This document shows positions 37,301 to 45,907 of a DNA stretch of 64,000 bases, in pieces. The position numbers and the translations under genes are program-made. Below the pieces are notes generated by a model that saw only the letters and a program-made list of their open reading frames with translations, was not told where the DNA came from and did no database searches. Source of the DNA: Comamonas sp. KCTC 72670 (GTDB taxonomy: Bacteria > Myxococcota > Myxococcia > Myxococcales > Myxococcaceae); assembly GCA_014656495.1 (NCBI GenBank), contig BNCN01000006.1, positions 372,001 to 436,000 of the forward strand, read 5' to 3'. The stretch's first letter is position 1. Each line of letters starts with the position of its first letter.

Positions 37301-40300
37301 TGTACCGCCGTCAGCGGTCGTGGCCGGACGTGGCCTCCACGTTGCTTCGCGCTCGCGACCTGGCGGACAGCATCGAGGAGCGCGCGCGCATCCAGGTGGA
37401 GGTGGCGGGCGTCTACGAGCGCGACATCGGCGACGACGAGTCGGCGGTGGCCGCGTACCGGCAGGCGTTGGAGTTCGACCCCGTCAACCGCGAGGCGCTG
37501 GAAGCGCTGGAGCGGCTCCACACGCGGCTGGACCACCCGGCGGACCTGCTCGCCATCTACGAGCGGATGCTGGAGCTGAGCGACGACTGGCGCGAGAAGA
37601 TCCGCGTCCTCTTCCGCAGCGCCACCATCTGGGAGGACAAGTACCAGAACCCGGCGAACGCGGACGTGTGCGTCGAGAGCGTGCTCGCCATCGACCCGCA
37701 GAACGTCCAGGCCATCAAGACGCTCATCCGGCTGCGTCGCGCGCAGGCGCGGTGGGAGGACCTCATCGCGGCCTACGAGCGGCAGCTGGCGCTGGCCGTG
37801 AGCCCGCAGGAGCAGGCCGAGCTGTACGTGGACATCGGCAACGTCCAGTACCAGCAGCTCAAGGCGTTGGATCGCGCGGTGAACAACTACCACGCGGCGC
37901 TCTCCGTGGACGCCGAGTGCCGGCCCGCGCTGCACGCGCTGGGCACGATGTATGAGCGCAGCGGCAACTGGCCCTTCGCGCTGGAGATGCTGTCGAAGGA
38001 AGCAGAGATCGCCGGCCAGTCTCCGGACGCCGTGGAGCTCTACTACCGGCTGGGGAAGATCAACGAGGACATGCTGATGGACACGGGCAGCGCCCGGGGC
38101 GCCTATCAGCAGGCCCTCGCGGTGGACCCGGGCCACCTGCCCAGCATCCGCGCCCTGAAGGGCATCCAGGAGCAGGAGCAGGACTGGAGCGGCTACGAGC
38201 AGACGCTGCGTCAGGAGGCCGAGCAGACCGAGGACCCCGTGGCCAAGGGCCGCGCGCTGCTCGACGTGGCGCGCTACCACGCGGAGACGCGCGAGGACCG
38301 CGACACGGCCGTGGGCTACTGGCAGGAGGCGCTCAAGCACATCCCCGACAGCCTCGAGGCCGCGCGGCCGCTGTCGGACGTGTACATCGCGCACGAGGAC
38401 TGGGCCTCCGGCGAGCGGATGCTGGACATCGTCACGCGCAAGATGGCCGAGATGGCCATGGCGGAGAAGGAGTCGGTTTCCGCCGCCGACCTCTGCCGTC
38501 AGCTCTACCGCCTGGGCTACGTGGCGGAGAAGCTGGGCAAGCGCGACAAGGCCCTGGGCTGCTACGAGAAGGCCTACGAGCTGGACGCGACGTACCTCCC
38601 CGCGCTGGAGGGCTACGGCAACCTGCTGGTCCAGACGCGCCGCTACGAGGGCGCGCTCAAGGTCTTCCAGACCATCCTCATCCACCACCGCGAGGAGCTG
38701 ACGGACCTGGAGGTGGTGGAGGTGTACTGGCAGCTCGGCGACATCCACGCCGCGCTGAACCAGACGGACCGCGCGCAGAACCACTTCGAGAAGGCGCTGG
38801 CCATCGACCCGGGCCACGAGCCGACGCTGCGCGCCCAGGTCGCGCTGCTGGAGAAGCAGGGCCAGTACGAGAAGTCCGCGGACCTGCGCCAGCAACTGGT
38901 GGGCGTGCTCGAGGGCGAGGCCCGCGCGAAGGTGTGCCTGGAGTTGGGCCGCATCGCCCGCGACGAGCTGCACGACCCGTACATGGCCATCGACGCCTTC
39001 ACCAACGCGCTCAAGTCCCAGCCGGACGCGCCGGAGGTGATGGACCAGCTCTACGTGTTGCTGCGTGAGACGCGCCAGGGCCAGAAGGCGGCGGACGTGC
39101 TGGCGCGCATGCTCGCGCTCCCCGCCCTGGGGCTGGAGCCGCACAAGGCCAAGCGCGTCTGGTTCGCGCTGGGCGAGCTGCGCCGCGATGACTTGAAGGA
39201 CGTGGAGGGCGCCACCGAGGCCTTCAACGCCGCCTTGGACCTGGACCCCCGCTTCGTGGAGGCCTTCAGCGCGCTGGAGGCCATGCTCGGCGCGGCCCGC
39301 CAGTGGAAGCAACTGGAGGAGAACTACACGAAGATGCTGGGCCGGCTGCCCAAGACGCCGGAGACGCACGTGGCGCGCATGGCGCTGTGGCGCGCGCTCG
39401 GTGACTTGTACCTCCAGGTGCTCAAGCACCCCGAGGGCGCGGTGGCCGCCTACGGTGTCGCGGCCAAGGGCCTGCCCGACGACGCGGCGGTGCAGGAGGC
39501 CTTCGCGGACCTCGCGGGCCAGATGCCGGGCCGCGAGGACGAGGCCATCGCCGCGCTGCGGCGCGCGCTGCCGAACACGACGGACCCGCGCAAGGTGGTG
39601 GGCGCGCTGGTCCGCCTGTCCGCGCTGCGCAAGAACTACGACGGCGCGTGGCTCGCGGCGCAGGCCGTGTCCGGCCTGCTGGGCGAGGCGGGGGAGGATG
39701 AGCAGGAGATCCTCACCAAGCTGGGGCCCTACGCGAAGAGCAAGGAGAAGGTGGAGCCTCGGCCGCTGAACGACCAGCTGTGGCACAACCACCTGTTCCA
39801 CCCGAAGGCCCGGGGGCCGCTGGCGGAGCTGCTGGGGCTGCTGTTCGCGAAGGTGGGCCACCTCTACGCGGTGCCCTTCCCGCAGTACCAGTTGGTGCCC
39901 AAGCGCCACCGCATCGACGTGGCGACGGCGCCCGAGTACCACGTGCACCACTACCGCTACGTGGCGCGCGTGTTGGGCATGGAGGCGGTGGAGCTGTACT
40001 CACCGTTCCTCGTGGCGACGCGGGAGCGGATGGCGAAGCGCTCCAACGAGCCGGCGCCCGAGCCGCTCATCAACGTGGAGCTCTTGCAGACGCACCCGGC
40101 CTCGCTGCGGGTGGGCGGCAAGTACTTCGCGGAGCAGGGGCTGAAGGAGGTCTATTACCTCCTGGGCCGCACGCTGGCCTTGGCGCGCTCCGAGCTGGCC
40201 TTGAGCCAGCGCGTGGCGCCCGAGCGGCTGGAGGCCATCCTCCAGGCCGCGCTGAGCCTCGTCGTGGGGAACGTGCGCATCGCCGAGGCACAGCACCTGG

Positions 40301-40632
40301 TGGAGCCGGAGCGCCGGCTGCTGGAGAAGAGCCTCAGCGAGCCGGACCGCGCGGCCCTGGCGAAGGCGGCCCGCGCGTGGCTGCCCACCGCCACCCCGCA
40401 GGCCGTGCGTCAGTATCTGGAGGGCGCGGAGCTCACCGCGGCCCGGGCGGGCCTGCTCGCCGCGGGGGAGATGGAGCCGGTGCGCCGCATGGTCCAGGGC
40501 GAGACGGGCTCCGCCTTCCGCGTCCCGGTGCGCAGCAAGCTGCGGGAACTGCTGGTGTTCGCCACCTCCGAGGACCTGCACGAGCTGCGCGTCGCGGTGG
40601 GTACGCACGTGGAGGTCCAGGTGCGCAGGTAG
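28351..40632 (+). CDS. gltI: Giant TPR gliding motility protein GltI (AgmK)
   Basis: 4093 residues from ATG 28351 ([17 protein letters not shown]). An in-frame ORF 39 codons longer crosses the terminators and is rejected. Nearly the whole length, about 20-3800, is made of degenerate TPR-like helical repeats with a recurring 'A..LY..IL..DP.H..A...LE.L' pattern, over a hundred units. From about 3820 to the end a distinct non-repeat domain appears ([60 protein letters not shown]). There is no signal peptide, so the protein is cytoplasmic. AgmK/GltI of M. xanthus is likewise a giant TPR protein of the gliding complex, thought to be a cytoplasmic scaffold. Confidence 0.93.
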   Translation: MQQLTPSSRPTLRVSDDRTFVETEAALEKAGRVEDLIRLYEGRSRDVVSDEAVRLLCRAAELAHDRQRNTQRAEELLKRALLVAKDPLPALRGLKRLHESRQDGAALADVLERLGGVTQGEECAGHYLKAADVYEQKLFRRDRAVLCLQRAARAKPDRAIFRRVRQLLLSEERFHPAFEALERERAALGDAGMAEEYAALAERLVDDPTEHELAQKVVDVARVLEPQNARVEKAARALQRFEQTWRDRVRMLRSMSLEERDRKSAARLSLLVAKLFAWYDPGSAAKVKEALDRCFLLWPGMPEGLSLIEKLTLRAGGDFAPAIAQIEAMAGEVKDRNAQVDLWLRVGTLRLGRLNDAEGALAAFEKAVAADPSRADAASLTAEQLLEQGRAPEAVAVLERYLATVKDRSTQAAMRLRLADLFLTQLRDADAAREHLEAALKLDPTQALAAFHLARLLAEDENLDAVVPLLDLALLAPRPRPERVAFCEALALMFEEKDDARGAFEVLSRALELEPGRPLLLGSVVEHAEKAQVQPALALALQRAAQAAPVPEVAATLWRQLAQLLQGPLADPSRAEAAWREVLARVPGDAAAMDAVKSLQAAAALADDPKARLEADLARREAASAAPEELEPLARQLVQLAPEDAAAVQRLQALCVSLSKFDEAAALAGRLAGLAETQLERNEWTARQAKLYAERLGRQEDATDLFLGLLAENVSTGVVVGGLERLAAAGIRTPEVTEALAAHYGRSGDHQRQVAALHQQLEVTTEPSARKRLFSLMASVHEKQLADSRAAFDVRVRALREDPKDEGSRAETLRLARDLSAHAELGRVLRTLASEAEDPAVAVPLLLEAASLAEEGALAAEAVAALEAAVARAPESNGLLQRLVRLYGRTGRSADAEGLLRKRIQGARGPERLELLLQLVDLNTELGRDAQAAEALQSALSHGAEEGKHLPRLAELYEKAGRTRELGDTLARLIALAESAGDADKVARLKLRRAHLLQDSQDGSAEAVQSYADILLQRPTDPDALAALEAMLASGPSREAAARVLVPAFERSKEHRKLVSTLDVLAEVAKDDAARVQALRQAAQVHLAHLRQPELAFAALARALRLAPGDAGLRSSARQAAEDADSLDSYAEILAELAEEGDVGSARLALLRELAEVQEKKLDDKAGAVKALRALLVIEPGSLDCLRALQRLHRAGEEWAALAEVLEKLAAASPEPAEQLAFLREAALLHETKLMDKESAADAWRVIAERDPASREAAATLDRLYTESARHTDLAWALALRRNQEGQSPQGREVSFRLAELQRTVLDDPNAALGLYRKILAEDSGHPGARAALEAWVKAAVPASGAALEVLDPVLVQVGDHARRVALREARMASALTVEKILLAGEIRRIQERDMLQPSLAFMSAVKSFAQGLDRDGVRPDLERLARETGSHEVLAEIYETAASELTSGDPAALDLLRRSAELRESLDQPEEAARLWKGLLADAPQDRQALEALSRLYEKGQNAKSLSEVYARQAQLSTDPEERVGLLLKAGEAHANAGEDAKAIETYRSALALRKVPEGLLALEKLYAKARRFVEQADVLDQLADSAADEPARRNWLLKRAQLLEKEVGPAESLPVYRRLLELAPGDGQVVAGLERLMAHDAPRAEAARLLEPVYRGVNDTRKLVDVLEVLLPGVAPERRLEHIQEIATLREALGQTSLAFVARLRAFNEAPQEAAVRDELERLAADSGAFEEVSAAYEDQLERGAQEPLAGDLWRRLAGIYDNRLKRYDLAVRAMEEVSRRDPKNKSVLDAIARVHRRTGAHRELALVMRRQVSAEANVSSQVNLLFELAHLAEETLADKSLAAQSYREILGLRPENANALKLLGRVLAEMERWPELAQHIEREIHLADERGAQEEASDLRVRLGRLKVSRLDDPRGALELYQTVLTRRAGHAGAVGALEEMARSESALRGAAASALEPIFAAVGNHLKQVEMLESRASAEAVPQERAALLRRISEIYSGSLENAEMAFLAATRALRELPDDLRSLELCVSLVDKAEAPEELAAILTEVVGKAGDTSRAELYRALARIQTDLGEPAEALTSWKRVLELRPTDTEALDGTVRLVASQGKPTELLEVLRRQLAVAEEPARRAAVLFQMGTLQEEQLKDALGALATFRRLLELKPDDLPTLERMETLCQKQERWPELADALARRIALLPSEEGLELKFRLATVRESRLLDRAGALALYGEVLSVQPNHAGAVGRMEALVAREPQNLLAVETLLRALRASGDMMRLAQVIETRVGVSGDAFERKALLGELATLRESQEEAELAFLALFRAFKEDPNDAAIRARLENAADASASYDELLSAYEEALPRIAEAADAAQVCLRLGQMLETKLRDSDRAVSYYERARTLHPTVQEPSLVALDRLYLQLEAWPELAGILESLVSGVTEPADRVGYLFRLGQLYQERLDSPDRAAGAYEGILALDAGHLASARLLEGIYESAGASEKLYGILKVQAEKVSGAERDRVLAKMAQVSAEGLADLGGSIELYRELLAKNARNEQAFSALESLYERADRPQDLRELLEGRLAVTLDPREVVRLNERLGRVVYRLLKQPEQAVPYFKAALDRDARHRGVLDTLRELYDETGQREELVGVLRRLIPLQESSEGVKALRLRLAEVLAGMGRREEALDAARRALEVEPHQVPELDRVHSLFVSLRAWNDAVRSLELKVQVHLLVEEREQAVATYFAVADLWAGQGGKPELSSGALEKVLELDPANRTAYERACELYRTHNDWRAYAQVVDRYMPHLVTDEEKLVALRELARVQEARLGQKDVAFLALCRALQLDASDDTLREEVERLADETGSHEELAAVYEEVADELPRGALAERLYATLARVHDTHLDDPQAAEAAFRKILEFDPTNATALDGLAAVFQRRGRQREYVVALEQKLEAAGSIEQRKGILREIARVWDEQLEDPVESASALLRALELEPDAETLGVLTALYRRQRSWPDVASTLLRARDLADSIEERARIQVEVAGVYERDIGDDESAVAAYRQALEFDPVNREALEALERLHTRLDHPADLLAIYERMLELSDDWREKIRVLFRSATIWEDKYQNPANADVCVESVLAIDPQNVQAIKTLIRLRRAQARWEDLIAAYERQLALAVSPQEQAELYVDIGNVQYQQLKALDRAVNNYHAALSVDAECRPALHALGTMYERSGNWPFALEMLSKEAEIAGQSPDAVELYYRLGKINEDMLMDTGSARGAYQQALAVDPGHLPSIRALKGIQEQEQDWSGYEQTLRQEAEQTEDPVAKGRALLDVARYHAETREDRDTAVGYWQEALKHIPDSLEAARPLSDVYIAHEDWASGERMLDIVTRKMAEMAMAEKESVSAADLCRQLYRLGYVAEKLGKRDKALGCYEKAYELDATYLPALEGYGNLLVQTRRYEGALKVFQTILIHHREELTDLEVVEVYWQLGDIHAALNQTDRAQNHFEKALAIDPGHEPTLRAQVALLEKQGQYEKSADLRQQLVGVLEGEARAKVCLELGRIARDELHDPYMAIDAFTNALKSQPDAPEVMDQLYVLLRETRQGQKAADVLARMLALPALGLEPHKAKRVWFALGELRRDDLKDVEGATEAFNAALDLDPRFVEAFSALEAMLGAARQWKQLEENYTKMLGRLPKTPETHVARMALWRALGDLYLQVLKHPEGAVAAYGVAAKGLPDDAAVQEAFADLAGQMPGREDEAIAALRRALPNTTDPRKVVGALVRLSALRKNYDGAWLAAQAVSGLLGEAGEDEQEILTKLGPYAKSKEKVEPRPLNDQLWHNHLFHPKARGPLAELLGLLFAKVGHLYAVPFPQYQLVPKRHRIDVATAPEYHVHHYRYVARVLGMEAVELYSPFLVATRERMAKRSNEPAPEPLINVELLQTHPASLRVGGKYFAEQGLKEVYYLLGRTLALARSELALSQRVAPERLEAILQAALSLVVGNVRIAEAQHLVEPERRLLEKSLSEPDRAALAKAARAWLPTATPQAVRQYLEGAELTAARAGLLAAGEMEPVRRMVQGETGSAFRVPVRSKLRELLVFATSEDLHELRVAVGTHVEVQVRR

Positions 40633-40637
40633 CGACA

Positions 40638-40655
40638 GAACCCGGACCCGGGTTC
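40638..40655. promoter_or_regulatory. Palindrome between gltI and gltJ
   Basis: GAACCCGG and CCGGGTTC are exact inverted repeats separated by AC, beginning six bases after the gltI stop. It could form a small hairpin (attenuator or processing site) or be an operator. No T-run follows. gltJ starts 111 bases further on. Confidence 0.4.
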
Positions 40656-40766
40656 ATGCGTTAATAGGCAGGCGGGCGGTCTTGGCTCGTATCCTTGACC
40701 CCTCCGGCTGCCACTTCTACGATTCACGCGGGATTTCTCCCGTCATTTCCGAGGCTTACGGGAACG

Positions 40767-42818
40767 ATGCGTTTCGTCTGCGACAGTTGCCGCGCGCAGT
40801 ACATGATCAGCGACGACAAGATTGGCCCCAAGGGGGTCAAGGTTCGTTGCAAGAAGTGCGGCCACACCATCACCGTGCGTCCCGCTGGCGCGCCGGCCGC
40901 GAAGGACTCGGCGTCAGAGTCCTCGACCTCCGAGTCCCCCGCCTCCAGTGAGGCGAGCAAGGGGAGTGACTCGGCCGCCACCATGCCCGCCACCCTGGGC
41001 ACGCCTCCTGAGGGAGGACTCTTCACCGACGTGGAAGAGGACGAGATTGGCGCCGTCTTCGACCAGGTGCTGAGCTCCGGCACGCACAAGATTCCCACGG
41101 AGGCGGCGAACGAGGCCGCCGCGCGTGAGGCGTCCGCGGAGAACGTGCGCAAGCTGGCCGAAGCCGAGGCCGAGCCGGACAAGGACGACGCGAAGTCGAA
41201 CGCGGCCGCGCATGAGTGGTACGTGGCCATCGACGAGAAGCAGGTCGGCCCCTTCACTGTCGAGAAGGTCAAGGACCTGTGGGACCGCGGCGAGGTGGGC
41301 CCGGACAGCCTGTGCTGGCGCTCGGGCTTCAGTGACTGGATTCCGCTGTCGGAGACCGCGGAGCTGGCGTCGGTGCTGGCGCCTCGGCCCTCCAAGCCCG
41401 TCATCGTCGCGCCCGACCCCGTGTCGGGGACGACGCCCACGGTGTCCTCCGGTCCGGTGCAGTCGGCCTTCAGCGCGGGCAAGGGCGCTCGCGGTGAGGC
41501 GGGTTCGGCGCCCGCGTCCGAGGAGCCCGTTGGCTGGAAGCCGTCCGCGGCGAGCGTGCTGGCCTCGCTGGTGAAGGAGGAGAACGACGCGCTGTCCAAG
41601 CCGCCGCCGACGCCCGCGCCCGCGCTGGGACGGGAGCCGGTGTCGCAGTCGCGGCTGCTCGATGTGCCCATGCCGCCGCCGGAGCCGGTGTCCTCGCCGT
41701 CGCTGCGGGGGGCGGAGATGCCGATGGCGCAGCAGCCCATGGCCGCGCCGATGCCGTATGGCCAGCCGCAGGCGCCGCAGTACGCGCAGCCCGCGCCGAT
41801 GCCGTATGGCCAGCCGCAGGCGCCGCAGTACGCGCAGCCCATGCCGGCGCCGTATCCTCCGCCGGGCTACCCGCCGGCCTATCCCCATCCGGGGGCGGGG
41901 CAGGGCGGTAGCAAGAGCAAGATGGGGCTCTTCGCGGGAATCGCGGTGGGCGTGCTCGTCGTGGGTGGTGGTGCCGCGGCGTTCTTCATGAGTGGCGGGT
42001 CGGGGGCGGGGGCCGCGCCCACGAATCCGCCGGTGGTCGCGGCGGCGCCTGCGGCCGCGCCGACGCCTCCTCCCGTTGCGCCGCCTCCTCCGGTGGCTGC
42101 TGCGCAGGCCGCGGCCCCCGAGGCGCCGCCGGTGAATGCCGCCCCGCCTCCCGGGACGGAAGTGGCGGCGGCACCCACGAACACCGCGACGGCCCCCGCG
42201 CCGACGCCTCCCCCGGAGCCGCCGCCCACCGCCGTGGCCGCCGCGCCGACGCCGCCCCCGGCGTCGCCCGAGCCGTCGAAGCCCTCGGAGACGCTGGTGG
42301 CGAAGGTGGAGCGGCCCAGCTCCAGCCGCCGGACGACGTCCTCGTCGCGGAGGGAAGAGCCGGAGCCTCGCCCCACGTCCGCGCCGGCGCGGGCCGAGCG
42401 GCCTTCGTCGAATGACTCGGACGATGACTTCGATGAGCTGTTCGGCACGAAGAAGTCGTCGAGCTCGGCGTCGAAGCCGGCGGCGGCCGCACGTCCAACG
42501 GCGTACGTTCCTCCGGAGCCGGGGGGCGCCATGCCGGACCGGTTGCAGCAGTCGGACATCATGGCGGTGGTGCTGGCGAACAAGCCGGCCATCATCAAGT
42601 GCGTCAACGAGCAGAAGAAGAAGGACCCCTCGTTGAGCGGCAAGCTGGTGATGCGCTGGACCATCGAGACGAGCGGAAAGACGACGGCGGTGTCGTGCCG
42701 CACGGATGAGTTCCGTTCGACCTACATGGCGACCTGCATCACCGGGCTCATCAAGAGCTGGTCCTTCCCGCGTCACAAGCGGAAGGGCGAGCCCATCGAC
42801 TTCCCGTTCACGTTCTGA
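40767..42818 (+). CDS. gltJ: Gliding motility protein GltJ (AgmX): zinc ribbon, GYF domain, membrane span, TonB-like end
   Basis: 683 residues from ATG 40767; a longer in-frame ORF is rejected. The N-terminus is a zinc ribbon (FVCDSC..., CKKCG; Cys 5, 8, 28, 31). A GYF domain lies at about 149-200 (WYVAIDEKQVGPFTVEKVKDLWDRGEVGP). A Pro-rich region holds an exact 16-residue duplication. One membrane span is at about 386-410 (MGLFAGIAVGVLVVGGGAAAFF). A Pro/Ala-rich periplasmic stretch leads to an AgmX/PglI-type C-terminal domain (589-683). The topology puts the zinc ribbon and GYF domain in the cytoplasm. In M. xanthus these are reported to interact with the polarity GTPase MglA and to control focal-adhesion assembly. 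Confidence 0.94.
   Translation: MRFVCDSCRAQYMISDDKIGPKGVKVRCKKCGHTITVRPAGAPAAKDSASESSTSESPASSEASKGSDSAATMPATLGTPPEGGLFTDVEEDEIGAVFDQVLSSGTHKIPTEAANEAAAREASAENVRKLAEAEAEPDKDDAKSNAAAHEWYVAIDEKQVGPFTVEKVKDLWDRGEVGPDSLCWRSGFSDWIPLSETAELASVLAPRPSKPVIVAPDPVSGTTPTVSSGPVQSAFSAGKGARGEAGSAPASEEPVGWKPSAASVLASLVKEENDALSKPPPTPAPALGREPVSQSRLLDVPMPPPEPVSSPSLRGAEMPMAQQPMAAPMPYGQPQAPQYAQPAPMPYGQPQAPQYAQPMPAPYPPPGYPPAYPHPGAGQGGSKSKMGLFAGIAVGVLVVGGGAAAFFMSGGSGAGAAPTNPPVVAAAPAAAPTPPPVAPPPPVAAAQAAAPEAPPVNAAPPPGTEVAAAPTNTATAPAPTPPPEPPPTAVAAAPTPPPASPEPSKPSETLVAKVERPSSSRRTTSSSRREEPEPRPTSAPARAERPSSNDSDDDFDELFGTKKSSSSASKPAAAARPTAYVPPEPGGAMPDRLQQSDIMAVVLANKPAIIKCVNEQKKKDPSLSGKLVMRWTIETSGKTTAVSCRTDEFRSTYMATCITGLIKSWSFPRHKRKGEPIDFPFTF
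41745..41840 (+). repeat. Exact 48-bp tandem duplication inside gltJ
   Basis: 41745-41792 and 41793-41840 are identical at every base. Each copy encodes APMPYGQPQAPQYAQP, in the cytoplasmic Pro-rich linker between the GYF domain and the membrane span. Identity at synonymous sites points to a recent duplication. Confidence 0.92.
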
Positions 42819-42836
42819 GGCTCCGGGGTGTGATGA

Positions 42837-42870
42837 GAGCGCATCGCGACATGAACGTCGCGATGCGCTC
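42837..42870 (+). terminator. Terminator-like hairpin after gltJ
   Basis: GAGCGCATCGCGAC (42837-42850) pairs perfectly with GTCGCGATGCGCTC (42857-42870) over the loop ATGAAC. The 14-bp stem is very stable but lacks a T-tract. It starts 18 bases after the gltJ stop and marks the end of the glt cluster. Confidence 0.65.
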
Positions 42871-42942
42871 CGCTCCAGCTGTGTGCTTGTGCAACGGGTG
42901 AATTTCCCGGCCAGGCAGCCGTCCACGAGTCGTCGACACTCG

Positions 42943-42972
42943 TTGACACGTCCGGACGGGCGGGACTAAGCC
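42943..42972 (+). promoter_or_regulatory. Sigma-70-type promoter candidate for the Cys-rich lipoprotein
   Basis: A consensus -35 (TTGACA, 42943-42948) is followed after 18 bases by TAAGCC as a weak -10. The -10 match is poor, but the -35 is exact and well placed about 80 bases before the next start codon. Confidence 0.45.
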
Positions 42973-43055
42973 TCTCTTGCTCGCATGATGTCGGGGCCTG
43001 TTGCCTGTGGCCGGAGGCCCCCCGGGCGGCGTTCCAAAAAAGAGGAAATCTCAAC

Positions 43056-43961
43056 ATGCAGCTTCGCAAGATGATGTTGGTGCTCACGGCGCTGGGCGCG
43101 ATGAGCGGTCTCATGGCTGGCTGTGACGACCCGGCGACGGCTCAGGGCTCGTGCATCAGCAATGACGAGTGCGGTGAGTCGGAAATCTGTCACCCGACGG
43201 CCCAGGTCTGCGTGCAGACGTGTAACTCGGGCTCGGACTGCCCCGACACGGCGAAGACGTGCGCCCCGCTGGGCGGCACGGGCGCCAACGCGAACACGCG
43301 CATCTGCCAGTGCTCCACCGACGTGCTCTGCAACGGCGGCACGGGCTCCTCCTCCACGGACCTGGTCTGCTCCAACCTGGACAACGTCTGCGTGACGCGC
43401 TGCACGTCCAACTCCGAGTGCACGGGCACCCGGACCTGCAACACCGGCACCGGTCAGTGTGAAGAGGGTGACAACGAGCCCGAGCCTGGCCAGAGCTGCT
43501 CCGGTGAGGGCCGGACCACGTGCGGCCACGGCCTCATCTGCACCAACAGCGTCTGCTCCGAGCCGCCCGCGCCGACGTGCCAGAACTACACCCAGTTCCC
43601 CAACAAGGCGGACCTCGGCACCACCGGCCCGATCATCTACAAGGTGGAGACGGTCAGCGCCGTGGTCGACCAGGCCTTCTGCCCGAACGCGAAGCGCCTG
43701 CGCATCCGCGTTTCCGCCTACTCCAGCACGGCGTTCCCTGCGCGGTCCAACGACCTGAACGACTTCTTCTACATCTTCACGGATGGCCGGCGGCAGAACG
43801 CCACCGTCAGCGCCTCCTCGGGGAACTACACCGTGTCTGGCACCAACAACGACCAGGCGCAGATCGTCGTGAGCCTGTGCGTCGCTGAGAACAGCACCAC
43901 GAACTCTGCCGGCTTCTACTTCAAGGACGGCAACTTCTACTGCCACCAGTCCAACTACTAG
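43056..43961 (+). CDS. Cysteine-rich lipoprotein
   Basis: 301 residues, with AGAGGAAAT upstream of the ATG. The signal peptide ends at LMAGC (Cys23). Residues about 30-175 contain some twenty cysteines in repeats of the type C..NDECG.SEICHPTAQVCVQTC and CTSNSECTGTRTCNTGTGQC, which resemble the cysteine-knot spacing of Dickkopf-like or Stigma-type domains. The C-terminal third is a separate beta-rich domain without repeats (IIYKVETVSAVVDQAFCPNAKRLRIRV). It should be anchored on the cell surface and disulphide-bonded. It follows gltJ but has its own promoter candidate and an intrinsic terminator, so it is probably an independent, well-expressed transcript. Other gliding factors such as CglB are also Cys-rich lipoproteins, but no homology to them was established. 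Confidence 0.88.
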   Translation: MQLRKMMLVLTALGAMSGLMAGCDDPATAQGSCISNDECGESEICHPTAQVCVQTCNSGSDCPDTAKTCAPLGGTGANANTRICQCSTDVLCNGGTGSSSTDLVCSNLDNVCVTRCTSNSECTGTRTCNTGTGQCEEGDNEPEPGQSCSGEGRTTCGHGLICTNSVCSEPPAPTCQNYTQFPNKADLGTTGPIIYKVETVSAVVDQAFCPNAKRLRIRVSAYSSTAFPARSNDLNDFFYIFTDGRRQNATVSASSGNYTVSGTNNDQAQIVVSLCVAENSTTNSAGFYFKDGNFYCHQSNY

Positions 43962-43992
43962 TGGGCAGGTGAACCGGTAGGCGTTGATGTCG

Positions 43993-44023
43993 AAGCCCCG
44001 CCTGCTCAACGGCGGGGCTTTTT
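43993..44023 (+). terminator. Intrinsic terminator of the Cys-rich lipoprotein gene
   Basis: AAGCCCCGCC (43993-44002) pairs exactly with GGCGGGGCTT (44011-44020) over an eight-base loop, followed by TTT. This is a classic rho-independent terminator, 31 bases after the stop codon. Confidence 0.92.
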
Positions 44024-44148
44024 CATCTCGATGCCGGGCAGGTTGCAAGCAGTCCTGTCGTGGCGGCCAGGTCCTGTTGAATTCCGCCACGCTTCATTCG
44101 TTATGAGTCTGAGTGCGCCGGCATCCCGGCGTCTTCAAAGGAGCGTCT

Positions 44149-44631
44149 ATGGTGTTTGGCAATCTGATGCGAGCGCTGCCTCTCTCGCTGGCGCTGATGG
44201 CTCCGGCCGCATGGGCGAAAGCCCCTGTCGAGAAGGCCTCATGTCCGGCTGGGACGACTCAGACGGGTACGAAGGCCGAAGGCCTGACGTGCTCGAAGGT
44301 GGACGCCCAGAAGGGGCGGTCAAGCGCGCATGGTCCCTACGTCGCGTACCACTCCAATGGCAAGTTGGCCGTTCAGGGCCAGTTCGACAATGGCCTGAAG
44401 GTGGGGCTGTGGACCTTCTTCGATGAGTCGGGCGTGCTCGAAAGCACCTCCGAGTTCAAGGATGGAGGGTGGCATGGTCAGCGCATCAAGTACTTCCCGA
44501 GCGGAAAGCCTCAGCGTGTCGAGGAGTACAAGAGCGGTCGGAAGCACGGGGTGGTCCAGGAGTTCGCCGAGGACGGCCAGGTGCTCAGTCAGGTTCGGTA
44601 CGACAACAACCGCAAGGTCTCCGCCGAGTAA
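44149..44631 (+). CDS. Secreted YwqK/MORN-type repeat protein
   Basis: 160 residues from ATG 44149, with AAAGGAG seven bases upstream. The signal peptide ends near APAAWAKAP. The mature part carries about four repeats of the MORN/YwqK type with the pattern 'YHSNGKLAVQGQFDNGLKVGLWTFFDESG' and 'YFPSGKPQRVEEYKSGRKHGVVQEF'. Proteins with these repeats are sometimes annotated as YwqK-family antitoxins, but no toxin gene is adjacent, and the signal peptide points to an envelope role. Such repeats form beta-hairpin stacks that bind lipid or partner proteins. A terminator-like hairpin follows. Confidence 0.8.
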   Translation: MVFGNLMRALPLSLALMAPAAWAKAPVEKASCPAGTTQTGTKAEGLTCSKVDAQKGRSSAHGPYVAYHSNGKLAVQGQFDNGLKVGLWTFFDESGVLESTSEFKDGGWHGQRIKYFPSGKPQRVEEYKSGRKHGVVQEFAEDGQVLSQVRYDNNRKVSAE

Positions 44632-44657
44632 CCGCGCGAGCACAGGGTTGTGACGAT

Positions 44658-44690
44658 GAGGGGGCCACTTCCAAGAGGAGGGGCCCCCTC
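44658..44690 (+). terminator. Terminator-like hairpin after the YwqK-type gene
   Basis: GAGGGGGCC (44658-44666) pairs exactly with GGCCCCCTC (44682-44690) across a 15-base loop, followed by CTTCGTTTC. It lies 26 bases after the stop and 54 bases before the next start. Confidence 0.6.
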
Positions 44691-44744
44691 CTTCGTTTCA
44701 AGAGCACTTCCCCATCCAACCGGGCTCGGCTAGGAAGTTCAGCC

Positions 44745-45845
44745 GTGAAGGCCCCCTCTCTCACACCTGTTTTGCCGGACATCCCCATTTGCGCCGTGGA
44801 CCGGATGGGGCTGCGCGAGCTCGAGCGCCTTCGACTCATCCTCCGAGGGGGCTCCGTCATCGACTGGCGGAGGATGCACTTCCAGACCCGCGATGAGGTC
44901 GACAACTTCCTTCGGTTGCTCCAACTGGACCTGTCCCGCAGCTACGATGAGGAATGGGCACGGGGAGTCCTGAGCGAGGCCGTGGAGTACCTCCGCGTGA
45001 CGTACAACTACCGCGTCGCGGACGCGGTGGCCCGGCCTGCCGAGATTCATGACCTGTTTCTCTACGCCTCGGGGGTGAAAGGGTCGCCACGTCACCGGCG
45101 CATCGCCTGCGTTGTCTTGAAGGTGATGCACGTCATCCAACACATTGAGGGGCGAGACCTCCTCTTCCGCCTTCCGGTTTCGGAAGTGGAACTGGCGGAG
45201 CTCATCATGGAGCGCGTGCTGGGGGTTGCCGCCGAAATGCAGGCGAAGGGGTTGCCTGTCGTGGAGTTCGCGCACTCCATCAAGAGCCAGGATTCGCTCA
45301 TCACCAAGCTGTTGGCGAAGAAGGAGACGGTCGCGGCGCAGGTCTACGATAGAACTCGATTCCGGGTCGTGACGCGGAAGCGCGAGGACTTGCTGCCGGT
45401 GCTTTACTATCTGACTCAGCGCCTCTTCCCGTTCCATCTCGTCGTGCCAGGGCAGACAGAAAACACGTTGCTGCCGTTCAAGGCCGTGTTGGCCGAGAAC
45501 CCCCACTTCGAGCAGTACACTGCCCGGCTGCATCTCGATCGGGATTTCGAGGACCGTGAGAGCGCTGGCGGGAACGTGTTTTCGGGTAATTCCTACCGAG
45601 CGCTCAACTTCGTGGTGGATATCCCAATCCGAATGGATGCCTATCTCCCGTTGCCGGAAGAAGACACACGACAGCGGAAGGGGCGAATCATCATTTCGCT
45701 CGTCGAGTTCCAGATTGTCGATGAGGAAACCGCGAAGCTCAACGAGCATGGGGAGAATGCCCACGAGGCATACAAAAGACGTCAGAAGCAGCGCGTGCTC
45801 AAGCGCTTGAGCCAGGGCCTCGTGGTTCCCAAGCGGCAGGAGTGA
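44745..45845 (+). CDS. RelA/SpoT synthetase-like protein of a myxobacterial family (possibly TIGR04552)
   Basis: 366 residues from GTG 44745, with AGGAAG seven bases upstream; a longer ORF overlapping the previous gene is rejected. The C-terminal half shows the ordered motifs of the RelA/SpoT nucleotidyltransferase fold. First comes SIKSQDSLITKLLAKK (178-193) in place of the substrate-contacting basic loop, then YDRTRFRVV with Asp202. SYRALNFVV (283-291) stands where Y.SLH occurs in RelA, then VEFQI with Glu321, then NEHGENAHEAYK (333-344), which mirrors the E.G.AAH..YK block of RelA/SpoT. The N-terminal 170 residues are helical and unfamiliar. I believe the family is catalogued as TIGR04552, but that is from memory. 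Base composition is less GC-rich than the glt genes. A (p)ppGpp-like product is inference. Confidence 0.75.
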   Translation: MKAPSLTPVLPDIPICAVDRMGLRELERLRLILRGGSVIDWRRMHFQTRDEVDNFLRLLQLDLSRSYDEEWARGVLSEAVEYLRVTYNYRVADAVARPAEIHDLFLYASGVKGSPRHRRIACVVLKVMHVIQHIEGRDLLFRLPVSEVELAELIMERVLGVAAEMQAKGLPVVEFAHSIKSQDSLITKLLAKKETVAAQVYDRTRFRVVTRKREDLLPVLYYLTQRLFPFHLVVPGQTENTLLPFKAVLAENPHFEQYTARLHLDRDFEDRESAGGNVFSGNSYRALNFVVDIPIRMDAYLPLPEEDTRQRKGRIIISLVEFQIVDEETAKLNEHGENAHEAYKRRQKQRVLKRLSQGLVVPKRQE

Positions 45846-45907
45846 CGACCGCTGTCGACTGTAACATGAGGCGAGCGCAGTGTCGGTGGCTCGCCCCATT
45901 CAGTTCA

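Noticed and set aside
28231..39951. A 3906-residue antisense ORF covering nearly all of gltI
   Set aside because: It mirrors the GC-rich codon bias of gltI; its residues are Arg/Leu/Val/His-biased without domains, whereas the plus strand has a clear TPR pattern.
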